DNA of 64,000 nucleotides from Celeribacter ethanolicus (lineage in GTDB: Bacteria > Pseudomonadota > Alphaproteobacteria > Rhodobacterales > Rhodobacteraceae), in NCBI RefSeq assembly GCF_001550095.1, contig NZ_LRUC01000006.1, positions 1-64,000 of the forward strand, in the 5' to 3' direction. The notes beneath the pieces are model-generated. The model was not told where the DNA came from. It saw only the letters and a program-made list of their open reading frames with translations, and did not search any database. Below, in pieces: positions 8,578 through 18,269 of this stretch. The position numbers and the translations under genes were made by a program. Numbering within the stretch: position 1 is the first letter of the stretch; every line of letters begins with the position of its first letter.

Positions 8578-8702
8578 ACCAAGCCTGTTTTCGTTACAGA
8601 ACGATTGCCTCTCGGCGAAAGATAGCTATCCTTGTGGTTGAGTTCAAATGCAGACTTTTTTGAATTCAAACACTTATGTGAACCATCGGATACTGACCGC
8701 CA

Positions 8703-9302
8703 ATGTCTCGCCATCAGAACCTTGCCCTCTTCACCCTGCCACCCGGCTTTCGGGGGCGCAGTGCCATTGTCGTTCAGCTTTGGTGGATCGTCCAGTCCGT
8801 TTTCTTCCACGCATCTCCTCAGGTTGCCTATGGCTGGCGTCGCATGCTGTTGCGGCTGTTCGGGGCGCAAATCGGCAAGGGGGTGATCCTGCGGCCTTCG
8901 GTTCGCATCACCTACCCCTGGAAGGTCAGGATCGGGGATCATAGCCAGATCGGTGACCGGGTCGAACTCTACTCCCTGGGCGAGATCGAGATCGGTTCGC
9001 ATAGTGTGGTCTCGCAGGATTGCTACATCTGCACGGGTGGGCACGATCCGGCGCGCAGCGACTTTGCGATTTACGAAAGCCCGGTTTCCATCGGGGACGG
9101 GGTCTGGCTTGCGGCGGGCTGTTTCGTCATGCCCGGCGTGCATGTGCGCAACGGCACCTTCGCGAAGGTCCGCAGTCTTCTGGTGAAAGACACGGAAGAA
9201 TCCGGGATCTATGCGGGATCGCCGGCCCGATGGGTCGGCAACCGCGCCGAACTTGCACCGCTTGAGATTTCTCCGGAAGGACGTCGACTTGACCGAGACT
9301 GA
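8703..9302 (+). CDS. WcaF-like colanic-acid-type O-acetyltransferase
   Basis: A 199-residue left-handed beta-helix acetyltransferase. Hexapeptide repeats run through IGKGVILRPSVRI, IGDHSQIGDRVELY and IGSHSVVSQDCYICTGGHD; the His in GGHD is the likely catalytic base. PVSIGDGVWLAAGCFVMPGV and IYAGSPARWVG complete the fold. Members acetylate sugars of exopolysaccharide repeats using acetyl-CoA in the cytoplasm. The gene overlaps the following glycosyltransferase by about 14 bases, so the two form an operon. The exact sugar is unknown. Confidence 0.8.
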   Translation: MSRHQNLALFTLPPGFRGRSAIVVQLWWIVQSVFFHASPQVAYGWRRMLLRLFGAQIGKGVILRPSVRITYPWKVRIGDHSQIGDRVELYSLGEIEIGSHSVVSQDCYICTGGHDPARSDFAIYESPVSIGDGVWLAAGCFVMPGVHVRNGTFAKVRSLLVKDTEESGIYAGSPARWVGNRAELAPLEISPEGRRLDRD

Positions 9303-10386
9303 AGTTCGAAACCGGGTGCTTGTGGTTGCACCTTTCCCGCCGCCCGTGCACGGTTTTGCCGTGATCATGGCCGCGCTTGCCGACGAGATCGAGCACAAGG
9401 TTTCCCTTGGCCGGGTCGATCTTTCTGCCGACCGGGGCGGGCGCGTCGCAACCCATCTGGCGCAGGCGGGGCGTTGCCTTGCGGCCTGTCTGAGGATTGC
9501 CCGTCCGCGCAACAGGGGGGCGATTGCCGCAATCGGTGTCAATGGCGGCCTCGGGCAACTGTACACCATTGCCCTCGCGGCCACGGCCCGGCTGTTCCGT
9601 CGGTCTGTGATCCTGCACCACCATTCCTATTTCTACATCAACAGGCCCTCCCGGCTCATGGCCACACTCGTCCGGGTTGCCGGGCCACAGGCCGTACATG
9701 TCTTCCTCTCCGAGGCGATGGCGCGGGCCTTTCGTGCCCGATACGCGGCGCCGATCCGGCAGGATGTTCTCAACAACGCGCTTTTCGTGCCGCCTCGTCC
9801 GCAGCGCCCCCGCGAGGACGGGCCGTTGCGCATCGGTCTGCTCAGCAACCTGTCGCGGGAGAAGGGGCTGCATGACTTTCTCGCCCTGGCACGTCGTCTG
9901 CACGAGGCGGGCAGCCCCGTCGAATGCCTGTTGGGGGGGCCGGCCCGGCTCGATTCGGACCGCAAGCTGATCGAGGAGGCGCAGCAGCGCGGCGAGCTGC
10001 TCTGGCGCGGTCCGCTTTACGGGGCGCAGAAGGACGATTTCTTCGACGAGATCGACCTGTTCGTGTTCCCGACGCGCTACGAATTCGAAGCCCAGCCGAC
10101 GGTGATTTACGAAGCATTCGCTGCGGGTGTGCCGGTGATCGCCCGGCAACGTGGCACGATTGCCGAACAGGTGCGCGCGTGCCTGTCGAGTATTCCGCCG
10201 GATGAGGATTTCACCACCTTGGCTGCGGCGCAGATTTCGGCCTTGGCGACCGGACCCGCCGACGGGGTGCAGGCCCTTAGCGACATGGCCCGCGCGTACC
10301 ATGCCGCCGATGCGGACGAAGGGCGCGCGACGATTGAGCGCCTGTTCTACACACCGACGGGGCAGCCCCCGGAACCGCATTCGTGA
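9289..10386 (+). CDS. Glycosyltransferase family 4 (GT-B fold)
   Basis: About 365 residues. The N-terminal half starts VLVVAPFPPPVHGFAVIM, and the C-terminal half has LRIGLLSNLSREKGLHDFL, CLLGGPARLDSD and FPTRYEFEAQPTVIYEAFAAG (quoted here as QPTVIYEAFAAG). The E-x7-E-like donor-binding motif and the SxEKG loop are typical of GT4 enzymes. I place the start at a TTG at 9289, seven bases after GGAAGGA; an in-frame ATG at 9211 would overlap the acetyltransferase by 92 bases. Role: transfer of one sugar of the repeat unit. Donor unknown. Confidence 0.8.
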   Translation: MTETEVRNRVLVVAPFPPPVHGFAVIMAALADEIEHKVSLGRVDLSADRGGRVATHLAQAGRCLAACLRIARPRNRGAIAAIGVNGGLGQLYTIALAATARLFRRSVILHHHSYFYINRPSRLMATLVRVAGPQAVHVFLSEAMARAFRARYAAPIRQDVLNNALFVPPRPQRPREDGPLRIGLLSNLSREKGLHDFLALARRLHEAGSPVECLLGGPARLDSDRKLIEEAQQRGELLWRGPLYGAQKDDFFDEIDLFVFPTRYEFEAQPTVIYEAFAAGVPVIARQRGTIAEQVRACLSSIPPDEDFTTLAAAQISALATGPADGVQALSDMARAYHAADADEGRATIERLFYTPTGQPPEPHS

Positions 10387-10414
10387 AACCGCCTTCGGGG
10401 CGACAAGGGCGGTT
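10387..10414 (+). terminator. Candidate terminator after the WcaF/GT4 operon
   Basis: AACCGCC-TT at 10387-10395 pairs with AAGGGCGGTT at 10405-10414, with one bulged base and a nine-base loop, followed by GTTTGGG. It lies directly after the GT4 stop and before the convergent gmd gene. The U-tract is short, so strength is uncertain. Confidence 0.5.
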
Positions 10415-10488
10415 GTTTGGGTGACGCACCGGCAAAACCAGATGGGCGTCCCCCCGTATGATTTCATGGTCTAAGGGGCGGCGGCCCG

Positions 10489-11607
10489 TCAGCCTTCCAC
10501 GCTCACGGGCAGTTCAAGCCCGTGCTGCTTGAGCAGGGCCACGCGCTTGGCGGCTTTCAGGTCTTCCTCGACCATCTCCGCACACATTTCCTGCGCCGTG
10601 ATTTCCGGCACCCAGCCCAGCTTTTCCTTCGCTTTCGTCGGGTCGCCCAAAAGCGTCTCGACCTCTGCGGGTCGGAAATAGCGGGGGTCGATACGCATGA
10701 TGACATCGCCGACCTTCAAGGCCGGGGCCTTGTCGCCGGTGATCGCGGCAACTGTGGCAGTTTCCTCCACCCCCTCGCCTTTGAATTCAAGCTCCATGCC
10801 AAGCTCGCGCGCTGTCCAGGTGATGAACTCACGCACCGAATACTGCACACCGGTTGCGATCACGAAATCTTCGGGCTCGTCCTGTTGCAGCATCATCCAC
10901 TGCATCCGTACATAATCCTTGGCATGGCCCCAGTCTCGCAGCGCGTCGATGTTGCCCATGTAGAGGCAGGGCTCCAGGCCCATGGCGATGTTGGACAGGC
11001 CGCGGGTGATCTTGCGGGTCACGAAGGTCTCGCCTCGGCGCGGGCTCTCGTGGTTAAAGAGAATGCCGTTGCAGGCATACATGCCGTAGCTCTCCCGGTA
11101 GTTCACGGCGATCCAGTAGGCATACATTTTTGCCACGGCATAGGGTGAACGCGGATAGAACGGTGTCGTTTCCTTCTGCGGGATTTCCTGCACCTTGCCG
11201 AACAGCTCTGAGGTCGAGGCCTGATAGAACCGGGTCTTCTTTTCCAGCCCAAGGAAGCGGATCGCTTCCAGCAAACGCAACGTACCGGTGGCATCGACAT
11301 CGGCCGTGTATTCCGGCGCTTCGAAAGACACGGCAACGTGAGATTGCGCGCCGAGGTTATAGACCTCATCGGGCTGAATATCGGAAAGCAGACGCGTCAG
11401 GTTGGACGTGTCGGTCAGATCGCCGTAATGCAGTTTCAGCCGCGCCTTGTCGGTGTGCGGATCTTCATAGATGTGATCCACGCGCTGGGTGTTGAACAAG
11501 GAGGCGCGACGCTTGATGCCATGGACTTCGTAGCCCTTTTCGAGCAGGAATTCCGCGAGATAGGACCCATCCTGGCCGGTAATTCCGGTAATCAGCGCTT
11601 TTTTCAT
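10489..11607 (-). CDS. gmd: GDP-mannose 4,6-dehydratase
   Basis: A 372-residue short-chain dehydrogenase/reductase-type enzyme that converts GDP-D-mannose to GDP-4-keto-6-deoxy-D-mannose, using bound NADP. Seen: [20 protein letters not shown] (nucleotide-binding motif), [18 protein letters not shown] around residue 130, [15 protein letters not shown] (YxxxK active site), and [19 protein letters not shown], diagnostic for Gmd. The ATG at 11607 follows AAGGAACG; an upstream extension of the open frame is not needed. With Fcl (13186-14166) it supplies GDP-L-fucose for the polysaccharide. Confidence 0.95.
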   Translation of the reverse strand: MKKALITGITGQDGSYLAEFLLEKGYEVHGIKRRASLFNTQRVDHIYEDPHTDKARLKLHYGDLTDTSNLTRLLSDIQPDEVYNLGAQSHVAVSFEAPEYTADVDATGTLRLLEAIRFLGLEKKTRFYQASTSELFGKVQEIPQKETTPFYPRSPYAVAKMYAYWIAVNYRESYGMYACNGILFNHESPRRGETFVTRKITRGLSNIAMGLEPCLYMGNIDALRDWGHAKDYVRMQWMMLQQDEPEDFVIATGVQYSVREFITWTARELGMELEFKGEGVEETATVAAITGDKAPALKVGDVIMRIDPRYFRPAEVETLLGDPTKAKEKLGWVPEITAQEMCAEMVEEDLKAAKRVALLKQHGLELPVSVEG

Positions 11608-11662
11608 GAAACTGCGTTCCTTATCGTTTTTGGCGAACCGTGCCATATTTCTTTCTGTGATT

Positions 11663-12916
11663 TTATGGGTGCTTCTCAACAGAGTTGCGACGCTCTGCAA
11701 GCTCACCCATTTCCGTCTCGAGGCGATCCAGGATCGCCGTCATATCCCAGTTTTGCAGCGCGGCCTGACGGGCGTGTCGTCCCAGATCCGCACGCCGATC
11801 CGGATCGTCGAGAAGCGTCACGATGGCGGCGGCGAAAGCTTCGGCATTGCCCGGTTCGGTCACCAGCCCGGAGCCCTCGACCTCCTGTGCCAGCGCGGTG
11901 CCCGGATAGGCGGTGGCCACCACCGGACGCCCCGAGGCCAGCATGTTCGTCAGTTTCGAAGGCAGCACCAATTCCGCCACCCCCGCGATTTGCGGCAGGA
12001 GATGCATATCTGCCATGCCAAGCGCGTCGCTCAGCTTCTCGAACGGTTGCAGCGGATAAAACCGAATGTTGGTCAGGCCCTCGGCCTTGGCCTTGAGCGT
12101 GTCGAGATAGGGGCCTTCGCCACAGATCACGAAGGTCAGATCGCTGCGCCCAGCAAGAAGGCGCGCCGCCTCGGGGATGATCTCCAGCCCCTGTTTGGCG
12201 GCGACATTGCCGGAGTAATAGGCGACATAAGGCGTGTCGATGCCAAGCTCCGCCCGCATCGGCGAGGGGCCGTCGAGCACCTTGATCCGTTGCAGGTTGG
12301 CCCAGTTGCGGAATTCGTAGATGCGGGCGTCCGGGATGCCCTTTTCCCGCAGCTTGTCGAGCATCGGGCTGGAAATCGAGCTGATCCGGTCGAACCGGCG
12401 CAGCATCCAGCGCTCGAATGCAAGCGCGGCCTTGCCAAGACGGCTCTCCGGCGCGATCGCCCCGGTTGCGAAAGCGGCTTCGACCTCGAAATCCTGAATA
12501 TGCAGCCAGAGCTTGGCCCCGGTCAGCCGCGCCACCAGCCAGCCGCTCATCGCGGACACCAGAGAGGGGGCGACGACGAACACGATGTCCGGGCGGTCTT
12601 TGACCGCATCTGAAAGCAGACGCGGCAATGCAGTTGCAGCAAAACTGGCGTAATGGAGTAGTCTGGACTTGGCCGAAGGCTTGTGCGGGACATAGAGCGG
12701 GCAGTGCACGACCCTGGGAGCGTCTGGGTGCCGTTCAGTCCTGTAGCCCAGTTTCGGCCAGCCGTCCCAAATGCGCCACTGCGGGTAATAGGGATGGGCG
12801 CAGACCACGGTCATCTCATGCCCCCGGGCGGTGAATGCCTCGGCTAAACCTGTGGAATAGACCGCGATTCCAATCTCCTCCGGCGCATAATTGAGGCTCA
12901 GGATTTGTATTTTCAC
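11663..12916 (-). CDS. Colanic-acid-type glycosyltransferase, WcaI family
   Basis: About 417 residues, GT4/GT-B fold. Seen: [20 protein letters not shown] at the N-terminus, HPYYPQW near residue 45, [20 protein letters not shown] mid-protein, and [22 protein letters not shown] (quoted here as [14 protein letters not shown]), typical of WcaI-like enzymes that transfer fucose in colanic acid assembly. I take a GTG at 12916 as start ([12 protein letters not shown]); a TTG at 12928 is equally possible, and both have weak ribosome sites. It lies upstream of gmd on the same strand with a 55-base gap, fitting use of GDP-fucose. Confidence 0.8.
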   Translation of the reverse strand: MKIQILSLNYAPEEIGIAVYSTGLAEAFTARGHEMTVVCAHPYYPQWRIWDGWPKLGYRTERHPDAPRVVHCPLYVPHKPSAKSRLLHYASFAATALPRLLSDAVKDRPDIVFVVAPSLVSAMSGWLVARLTGAKLWLHIQDFEVEAAFATGAIAPESRLGKAALAFERWMLRRFDRISSISSPMLDKLREKGIPDARIYEFRNWANLQRIKVLDGPSPMRAELGIDTPYVAYYSGNVAAKQGLEIIPEAARLLAGRSDLTFVICGEGPYLDTLKAKAEGLTNIRFYPLQPFEKLSDALGMADMHLLPQIAGVAELVLPSKLTNMLASGRPVVATAYPGTALAQEVEGSGLVTEPGNAEAFAAAIVTLLDDPDRRADLGRHARQAALQNWDMTAILDRLETEMGELAERRNSVEKHP

Positions 12917-13185
12917 GCTTCTACCCAAACTCTAACTTTCACCCCGGCGGGCGGGCTCACACGGTGTTCCCTTCCGATGTTTGTCACAAACCCGAAGCTC
13001 AGCCTAGTGACCGTCTGTGTGAAAGCGCGGATTTCTGCCGGTTACTGTATGTTTCTTGTGCAGATGCAGAAAAAATGACACATCTGGACCGGAAATTGAT
13101 GTCCGCGCAGCCGTCATGCCGCGATCCGGTGGCACTGGTACATCTGATGCGCGATGATTTAAACTGTTTGTGGACGGGGTAGGCG

Positions 13186-14166
13186 ATGGCGAAGAAAATT
13201 TACGTTGCGGGGCATCGTGGCATGGTCGGCGGTGCGATCCTGCGCAAGCTGGCCGCGCGACAGGCGGCAGGCGAGGATCTGGCTCTGATCACCCGGACTT
13301 CTGCCGAACTGGATCTGACCGATCAGGCCGCCGTGCGGGCGTTCATGCAAACCGAGAAACCGGATCAGGTCATTCTGGCTGCGGCGAAAGTCGGCGGGAT
13401 CATTGCCAACAACAGCTATCCGGCGCAGTTCATCTATGAAAACCTGATGATCGAGTGCAACGTGATCCATGCGGCTTACGAGGCCGGGGTTCAGAAGCTG
13501 CTCCAACTCGGTTCCTCCTGCATCTATCCCAAGCTGGCAGAACAACCGATGCGTGAAGATGCGCTGCTGACCGGGACGCTCGAACCCACCAACGAACCCT
13601 ATGCCATCGCGAAGATCGCGGGCATCAAACTTTGCGAAAGCTACAACCGGCAATACGGTGTCGATTACCGTTCCGTCATGCCGACAAACCTTTACGGGCC
13701 GGGAGACAATTTCCACCCGGACAACTCCCATGTTCTGCCGGCTCTGATCCGACGCTTTCACGAAGCCGCTCAGGCCGGTACACCGACCGTGACCGTCTGG
13801 GGCTCCGGCAAACCCATGCGTGAGTTCCTCCATGTCGATGACATGGCGGAAGCCTCGCTCTTCGTGCTCGATCTCGACCCGGAGATTTACCAGCGCGAGA
13901 CCGAGCCCATGCTCAGCCATATCAATGTCGGCTCCGGGACGGATGTCACGATTCGGGAACTGGCCGAAACCGTCGCGCGCGTGACCGGGTTCAAGGGGGA
14001 ATTGGCGTTCGATGCCAGCAAACCCGATGGCACGCCGCGCAAGCTGATGGACGTCAGCCGACTGGCGCGGCTCGGCTGGACCGCGTCGATCCCGCTCTCC
14101 CAGGGGATCGAGGAAACCTACGCATGGTTTTTGCGCCAGACCCCGGATGCGCTCCGTTCCAAGTGA
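13186..14166 (+). CDS. fcl: GDP-L-fucose synthase
   Basis: A 326-residue epimerase/reductase that turns GDP-4-keto-6-deoxymannose into GDP-L-fucose with NADPH. Seen: [18 protein letters not shown] (Rossmann motif), [19 protein letters not shown] (Ser-Ser-Cys active-site segment), [20 protein letters not shown] (YxxxK), and NLYGPGDNF. Transcription is divergent from the wcaI-like gene across a ~260-base spacer. It completes the GDP-mannose to GDP-fucose route with Gmd, ManB and ManC in the same locus. Confidence 0.95.
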   Translation: MAKKIYVAGHRGMVGGAILRKLAARQAAGEDLALITRTSAELDLTDQAAVRAFMQTEKPDQVILAAAKVGGIIANNSYPAQFIYENLMIECNVIHAAYEAGVQKLLQLGSSCIYPKLAEQPMREDALLTGTLEPTNEPYAIAKIAGIKLCESYNRQYGVDYRSVMPTNLYGPGDNFHPDNSHVLPALIRRFHEAAQAGTPTVTVWGSGKPMREFLHVDDMAEASLFVLDLDPEIYQRETEPMLSHINVGSGTDVTIRELAETVARVTGFKGELAFDASKPDGTPRKLMDVSRLARLGWTASIPLSQGIEETYAWFLRQTPDALRSK

Positions 14167-14185
14167 GCGGAATGCGCCCTTGCGG

Positions 14186-15568
14186 TCAGCTCACGGCGCT
14201 TGCGACGCTTTGATATGCATGCCTGACGAGGGCGAGGGCTTTGTCTTCGTTTTGCGCCTGCGCGTAGATGCGGAACTCCGGGGCGTTGCCCGAAGGGCGC
14301 AGGTGGAGCACGTCCCCGCTGTCGAAATCGACCCTTAGCCCGTCGGTCAGATCGGTGGTCGCGATATGGCCAAAGGGGGCAAAGAAGGCCGTTCGGGCCG
14401 TGTCGTCCCGGATCAGGGCGTCGAGAAAGGCTTTGGCCTTTTCGGTGTCGATGTCCTGCACACGGTCGGCGGCGGTAAAGCAGGGCGGGAGGGCGGCCAC
14501 CAGTTCGGTGAGGCAGGTTCGGGACCTTTGTGCCGCAGCGAGCGGTGCGAGAATCGGCAACATGCAATCGCGGGTCGGCAGGGGAGAGAGCGGGGCGGCA
14601 ATCCGGGCCTCGAAGCCGAGAAGGAAGCCGCCGTTCGCTTCGAAGCCCACGATCTCCGGATGAGCCGCCCGGGCCATACCCTCGATGACGAAGGGCGAGC
14701 CGATACGGGTCAGGATCACCTCATCGAACTCTGGCAGGCGACGCACCATGTCATTGGAGGACACCGGCGTGACCACGGATTTCGCGCCCAGCAGGCGTGC
14801 GCTCAGCACGCCGAGAATATCCCCGGGAATGACCTTGCCCGTCTCATCGCTCAGCATGGGACGGTCGGCATCGCCATCGGTGGAGGCAATGGCATCCAGC
14901 CGGTGCTCATGGCACCATGACCGCAGTCTGTCGCGAGTCTCGGGATCGACGGCCTCGGTATCGACGGGGATGAATGTGTCGGACTGTGCGAGGGGGACGA
15001 TCTCGGCGCCGAGGCCGCGGAAGATCGTTTCCATCGTGTCGCGTGCGACGGAGGAATGACGGTAGACGCCGATCCTCAGCCCCCCGAGCGCGTCCGTGCC
15101 GAAGGCGTCGATATAGCGCGCGACATAGCGGGCTTCGGCCTCGGGCGCGTCGCGACAGGCGCCGGTCTCGTGACCTTTGTAACGGGACCTCTCGGCATAG
15201 GCCGCGTTGATCGCCGCTTCGTCCTGCTTCGACACCTCCCCCTCGGGGAGATAGAATTTGAGCCCGTTGCGGTCCGCAGGGATGTGGCTTCCGGTGACCA
15301 TGATCGCCGGTGCTTTGGCACCCATCGACGCCAGTGCGAGGGCGGGGGTGCCAAGCGCGCCGCAATCCGCCACGTCGACCCCCGCCGCCTGTGCCGTGTC
15401 ACGGATCACCTTGGCGATCCGGGGCGAGGACGGGCGCAGATCGCGTCCGAGATAAAGCGTGCCGGGCCGCACTGTGCTCAGGAACGCATGGACGTAATCC
15501 GCGACAAGCTCGTCTGTCAGCTCGGTGACGAGACCACGCAAGCCGCTGGTGCCGAATTTCGGAGCCAT
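14186..15568 (-). CDS. manB: Phosphomannomutase (alpha-D-phosphohexomutase family)
   Basis: A 460-residue phosphohexomutase, predicted to interconvert mannose-6-phosphate and mannose-1-phosphate. Domains in order: the phosphoserine loop VTGSHIPADRNGLKFY (variant of TASHNP) near residue 95, the metal loop STDGDADRPML near 225, the sugar-binding loop GFEANGGFLLG near 310, and the phosphate-binding loop RPSGNAPEFRIYAQ near 430. Some enzymes with these loops are phosphoglucomutases, but placement six bases from manC argues for mannose. It is co-transcribed with manC, which lies just upstream. Confidence 0.85.
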   Translation of the reverse strand: MAPKFGTSGLRGLVTELTDELVADYVHAFLSTVRPGTLYLGRDLRPSSPRIAKVIRDTAQAAGVDVADCGALGTPALALASMGAKAPAIMVTGSHIPADRNGLKFYLPEGEVSKQDEAAINAAYAERSRYKGHETGACRDAPEAEARYVARYIDAFGTDALGGLRIGVYRHSSVARDTMETIFRGLGAEIVPLAQSDTFIPVDTEAVDPETRDRLRSWCHEHRLDAIASTDGDADRPMLSDETGKVIPGDILGVLSARLLGAKSVVTPVSSNDMVRRLPEFDEVILTRIGSPFVIEGMARAAHPEIVGFEANGGFLLGFEARIAAPLSPLPTRDCMLPILAPLAAAQRSRTCLTELVAALPPCFTAADRVQDIDTEKAKAFLDALIRDDTARTAFFAPFGHIATTDLTDGLRVDFDSGDVLHLRPSGNAPEFRIYAQAQNEDKALALVRHAYQSVASAVS

Positions 15569-15574
15569 CTTGTC

Positions 15575-17026
15575 TTATCCCTTTGCGCCCTGACCGCGGG
15601 CATAAACATCCTCATAGCGGATGATGTCGTCTTCACCGACATAGGAGCCGGTCTGTACCTCGATCAGGACCATCGGGACCTTGCCGGGGTTTTCCATGCG
15701 GTGGACCGCTCCCAAGGGAATGTAGACGGATTGGTTTTCGGTGACGAGCCGGACTTCGTCATCGACGGTCACGCGCGCCGTGCCCTCGACCACGATCCAG
15801 TGTTCGGAGCGATGGAAATGGCTCTGCAGGCTCAGCGCGGCCCCGGGGTGCACGTGGATTCGCTTGACCTGAAACCGTCCGCCGACCACGAGGCTCTCGA
15901 ACCAGCCCCAGGGGCGGTGGTCTTTCGGAAAATGCGTGGCCTGCGAAGCGCCCTTCGTCTTGAGCGCTGCCACCGCTTTCTTCACATCCTGGGCGCGCGA
16001 CATATCCGCAACCAGAACCGCGTCGTTCATGGCGATGGCCATGATGTTTTTCAGACCGATCCCGACCAGTTCGAGATGCGCGCTGTCGGAGCGGATCAGG
16101 CTGTTTTCGCATTCGATCGCGGTGGCTTCCCCTGAGGTGACGACGCCGTTTTCATCTGGCCCGGTCTCCCGCCAGACCGCATCCCAGCCGCCCAGATCGG
16201 ACCAGCCGCCGTCAAAGGGCACCACCGCGAGATTGTCGGCTTTTTCCATGACCGCGTAATCTATGGAAATATCCTCGGCCTGTGACCATGGCGCGGGCGC
16301 AAGGCGCAGGAAACCGAGGTCGGCCTGGGCCGTCTCGACGGCATTTGTCACCGGGGCGCTCAGACTCGGTGCATATTGAGCAAAGGCCGCAATGATGTCG
16401 CGTGCCTTGAACAGGAAAATCCCGGCATTCCAGAGAAAGGTTCCCGCCGCCAGCATGTCGGCGGCATGGGATGCGTCGGGTTTTTCGACGAACTGCTTGA
16501 GATCGACGGCGGCGCCGGAGGCATCGGGCTGAGACGCCAGCTCCAGATAGCCATAGGCGGTTTCGGCATGGGTCGGCTTGATCCCGAAGGTGACGAGTTT
16601 GCCATTCTCGACCGCAGCCAGGCCTTTTTCAATCGCGGCATGGAAGGCATCCACATCGGGCACGACGTGATCCGAAGGCGCCACCAGCATGATCGCGTCC
16701 GGGTCCCTGTCGAGCAGGTACAGCGCCGCAGCCAGAATGGCGGGCGCGGTGTTGCGCCCTTCGGGTTCGATCAGGATCGCTCCGGGATCAATGCCGATTT
16801 CCTGCAATTGTTCGGTGACGATAAAGCGAAAATCCGATCCGGTCAGAATGGTCGGCGCGCCGAATTGCAAATCTCCCCGGCTGCCGCTGAGCCGTTTCGC
16901 CGAGGCCTGAAACAAGGTTTCATCGTCAATCAGTGGCACGAACTGCTTGGGATAGCTCTTGCGCGACAAGGGCCAAAGCCGTGTCCCGGAACCGCCGCAT
17001 AGAATGACCGGAGTTATGAGTGGCAT
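15575..17026 (-). CDS. manC: Bifunctional mannose-1-phosphate guanylyltransferase / mannose-6-phosphate isomerase
   Basis: A 483-residue two-domain enzyme. The N-terminal nucleotidyltransferase has ILCGGSGTRLWPLSRKSYPK (GTP-binding signature), VAPSDHVV and FVEKPDA. The C-terminal cupin isomerase domain has QVKRIHVHPGAALSLQSHFH and RSEHWIVVEGTARVT with metal-binding His residues. Together they make GDP-mannose from fructose-6-phosphate-derived mannose phosphates. The ATG at 17026 follows an AGGAACGCAG Shine-Dalgarno, nearly identical to the one before gmd. First gene of the manC-manB pair. Confidence 0.93.
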   Translation of the reverse strand: MPLITPVILCGGSGTRLWPLSRKSYPKQFVPLIDDETLFQASAKRLSGSRGDLQFGAPTILTGSDFRFIVTEQLQEIGIDPGAILIEPEGRNTAPAILAAALYLLDRDPDAIMLVAPSDHVVPDVDAFHAAIEKGLAAVENGKLVTFGIKPTHAETAYGYLELASQPDASGAAVDLKQFVEKPDASHAADMLAAGTFLWNAGIFLFKARDIIAAFAQYAPSLSAPVTNAVETAQADLGFLRLAPAPWSQAEDISIDYAVMEKADNLAVVPFDGGWSDLGGWDAVWRETGPDENGVVTSGEATAIECENSLIRSDSAHLELVGIGLKNIMAIAMNDAVLVADMSRAQDVKKAVAALKTKGASQATHFPKDHRPWGWFESLVVGGRFQVKRIHVHPGAALSLQSHFHRSEHWIVVEGTARVTVDDEVRLVTENQSVYIPLGAVHRMENPGKVPMVLIEVQTGSYVGEDDIIRYEDVYARGQGAKG

Positions 17027-17429
17027 GGCTGCGTTCCTATCAAATGACCCAATTTACTGTTTTATTTATAATAAATGTGAAGCTGGCATGAAGTCTAGCC
17101 AAGAGAGCCGGGTGCGGGAGAGCAGGGCGGGCTTTTGCCGGTATTGCACAAGAATTTCCCTTGAGGCGGCCCTCTCTCAAGGCCACAGCGACGGTCCTGA
17201 AAAACGCCATCCGGAGGTGGCGCCCTGTGTCTGGTTCACCGGTGCACGTCGGAACGCCAAAGCTGGGCCGTAGGGCCGATGACATATGTCAATTTCAGGA
17301 AGCTTCTTTTTGTCTTTCCCTGAAACGTGCGGGCCCATGACGTGTCGCGACGGGCCCCCTCTGAACTCACCTTTGTCGGGGCGGGAGGGGCTTTGGGCGA
17401 ACGGGGCGCGGATCACGCCGTTCGGTCGA
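17027..17429. other. Intergenic region between manC and the hydrolase gene
   Basis: About 400 bases with no gene I can support. The part next to manC is AT-rich (TTATTTATAATAAATG at 17063-17078) and probably holds its promoter. Two inverted repeats are visible: CCTTGAG/CTCAAGG around 17159-17183, and TTTCAGG/CCTGAAA around 17292-17325 with an 18-base loop. A GGGCCC repeat flanks 17331-17359 and could end transcription from the TRAP/hydrolase operon. None has a good U-tract. Confidence 0.4.
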
Positions 17430-18263
17430 TCAAAGCAGAAACCCGGTCAGAAGATCGTTGAACCGGGCAGTTTTCTCGATCTGAGTCCAATGGCCGCAAT
17501 TGCGAAACAGGTGCAGCTCCGAATTGGGCATGAGTTCGAAGAATCGTTTCGAGTTTTCCACCGGGATGACCTTGTCCTCCCTCCCGTGCACGATGAGCGC
17601 AGGCGCCTCGATCCGGGCGATGTCGTCCTCGGCGGAGGCCATCATGCGGACACTCTCTTGTCGTGGAGTCGGAAACATGGCGGAGAATTTCTCCATCACA
17701 CCTTCGCGCAGGGTCGCCCTGTGGCGCATCTCGGCGAGATCGTCGTTCACGAAACGTGTGTCATGGGCGAAGACACCCAGGAGTTTGCGCATATTCTTGA
17801 GGCTCGCCTCATAGCCCCAGACCAGATCGAGCCCCTCGGTGATCGGGAACTCGACGCCGACCGCCCCCATGAGCACGATCTTGTCGATCTGCTCCGGATG
17901 GCGGATGGCATAGGCCAGCGCCAGCGCACCGCCAAAGGAGTTGCCGACGATGGAGAATTTCTCCAGCCCGAGGGCCTTGGTGAAGCCTTCGAGATGCGCG
18001 ATCCAGCCGTCGAGACTGAAGTTCAGCTCCTCTGGCGCGTCCGTATAGCCAAAGCCCATCATGTCCGGCGCGAGACAGCGAAACCCGCGGTCCGCCAGAA
18101 CCGGTATGTTGAGCCGCCAGTTGGCCCAGGCCGACACCCCCGGCCCGGAGCCATGGATGAAGAGCACCGGCGTGGTGCCCTGCGTCGCTTGGCCCATGTC
18201 GTGGTAATTGGTGGCAATGCCATCCACCGTGATCGTCAGGCCGATTTCGGGATTCTCAGTCAT
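17430..18263 (-). CDS. xylF: 2-hydroxymuconate semialdehyde hydrolase (meta-cleavage product hydrolase)
   Basis: A 277-residue alpha/beta hydrolase of the DmpD/XylF type that cleaves the C-C bond of the ring-fission product, giving 2-oxopent-4-enoate. Seen: FIHGSGPGVSAWANWRLNIP (oxyanion region and family signature), the nucleophile elbow VGNSFGGALALA (Ser ~108), HGREDKVIPVENS (acid), and FRNCGHWTQIEK (catalytic His). The gene lies six bases after the TRAP permease, so it is the last gene of the TRAP operon and separated by ~4 kb from the other meta-pathway genes; shared operators link the two. Confidence 0.9.
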   Translation of the reverse strand: MTENPEIGLTITVDGIATNYHDMGQATQGTTPVLFIHGSGPGVSAWANWRLNIPVLADRGFRCLAPDMMGFGYTDAPEELNFSLDGWIAHLEGFTKALGLEKFSIVGNSFGGALALAYAIRHPEQIDKIVLMGAVGVEFPITEGLDLVWGYEASLKNMRKLLGVFAHDTRFVNDDLAEMRHRATLREGVMEKFSAMFPTPRQESVRMMASAEDDIARIEAPALIVHGREDKVIPVENSKRFFELMPNSELHLFRNCGHWTQIEKTARFNDLLTGFLL

Positions 18264-18269
18264 GACACC

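Noticed and set aside
9127-10467. A 446-codon minus-strand open frame opposite the GT4 gene
   Set aside because: No recognisable motif; the plus-strand gene has GT-B features and overlaps its operon partner normally.
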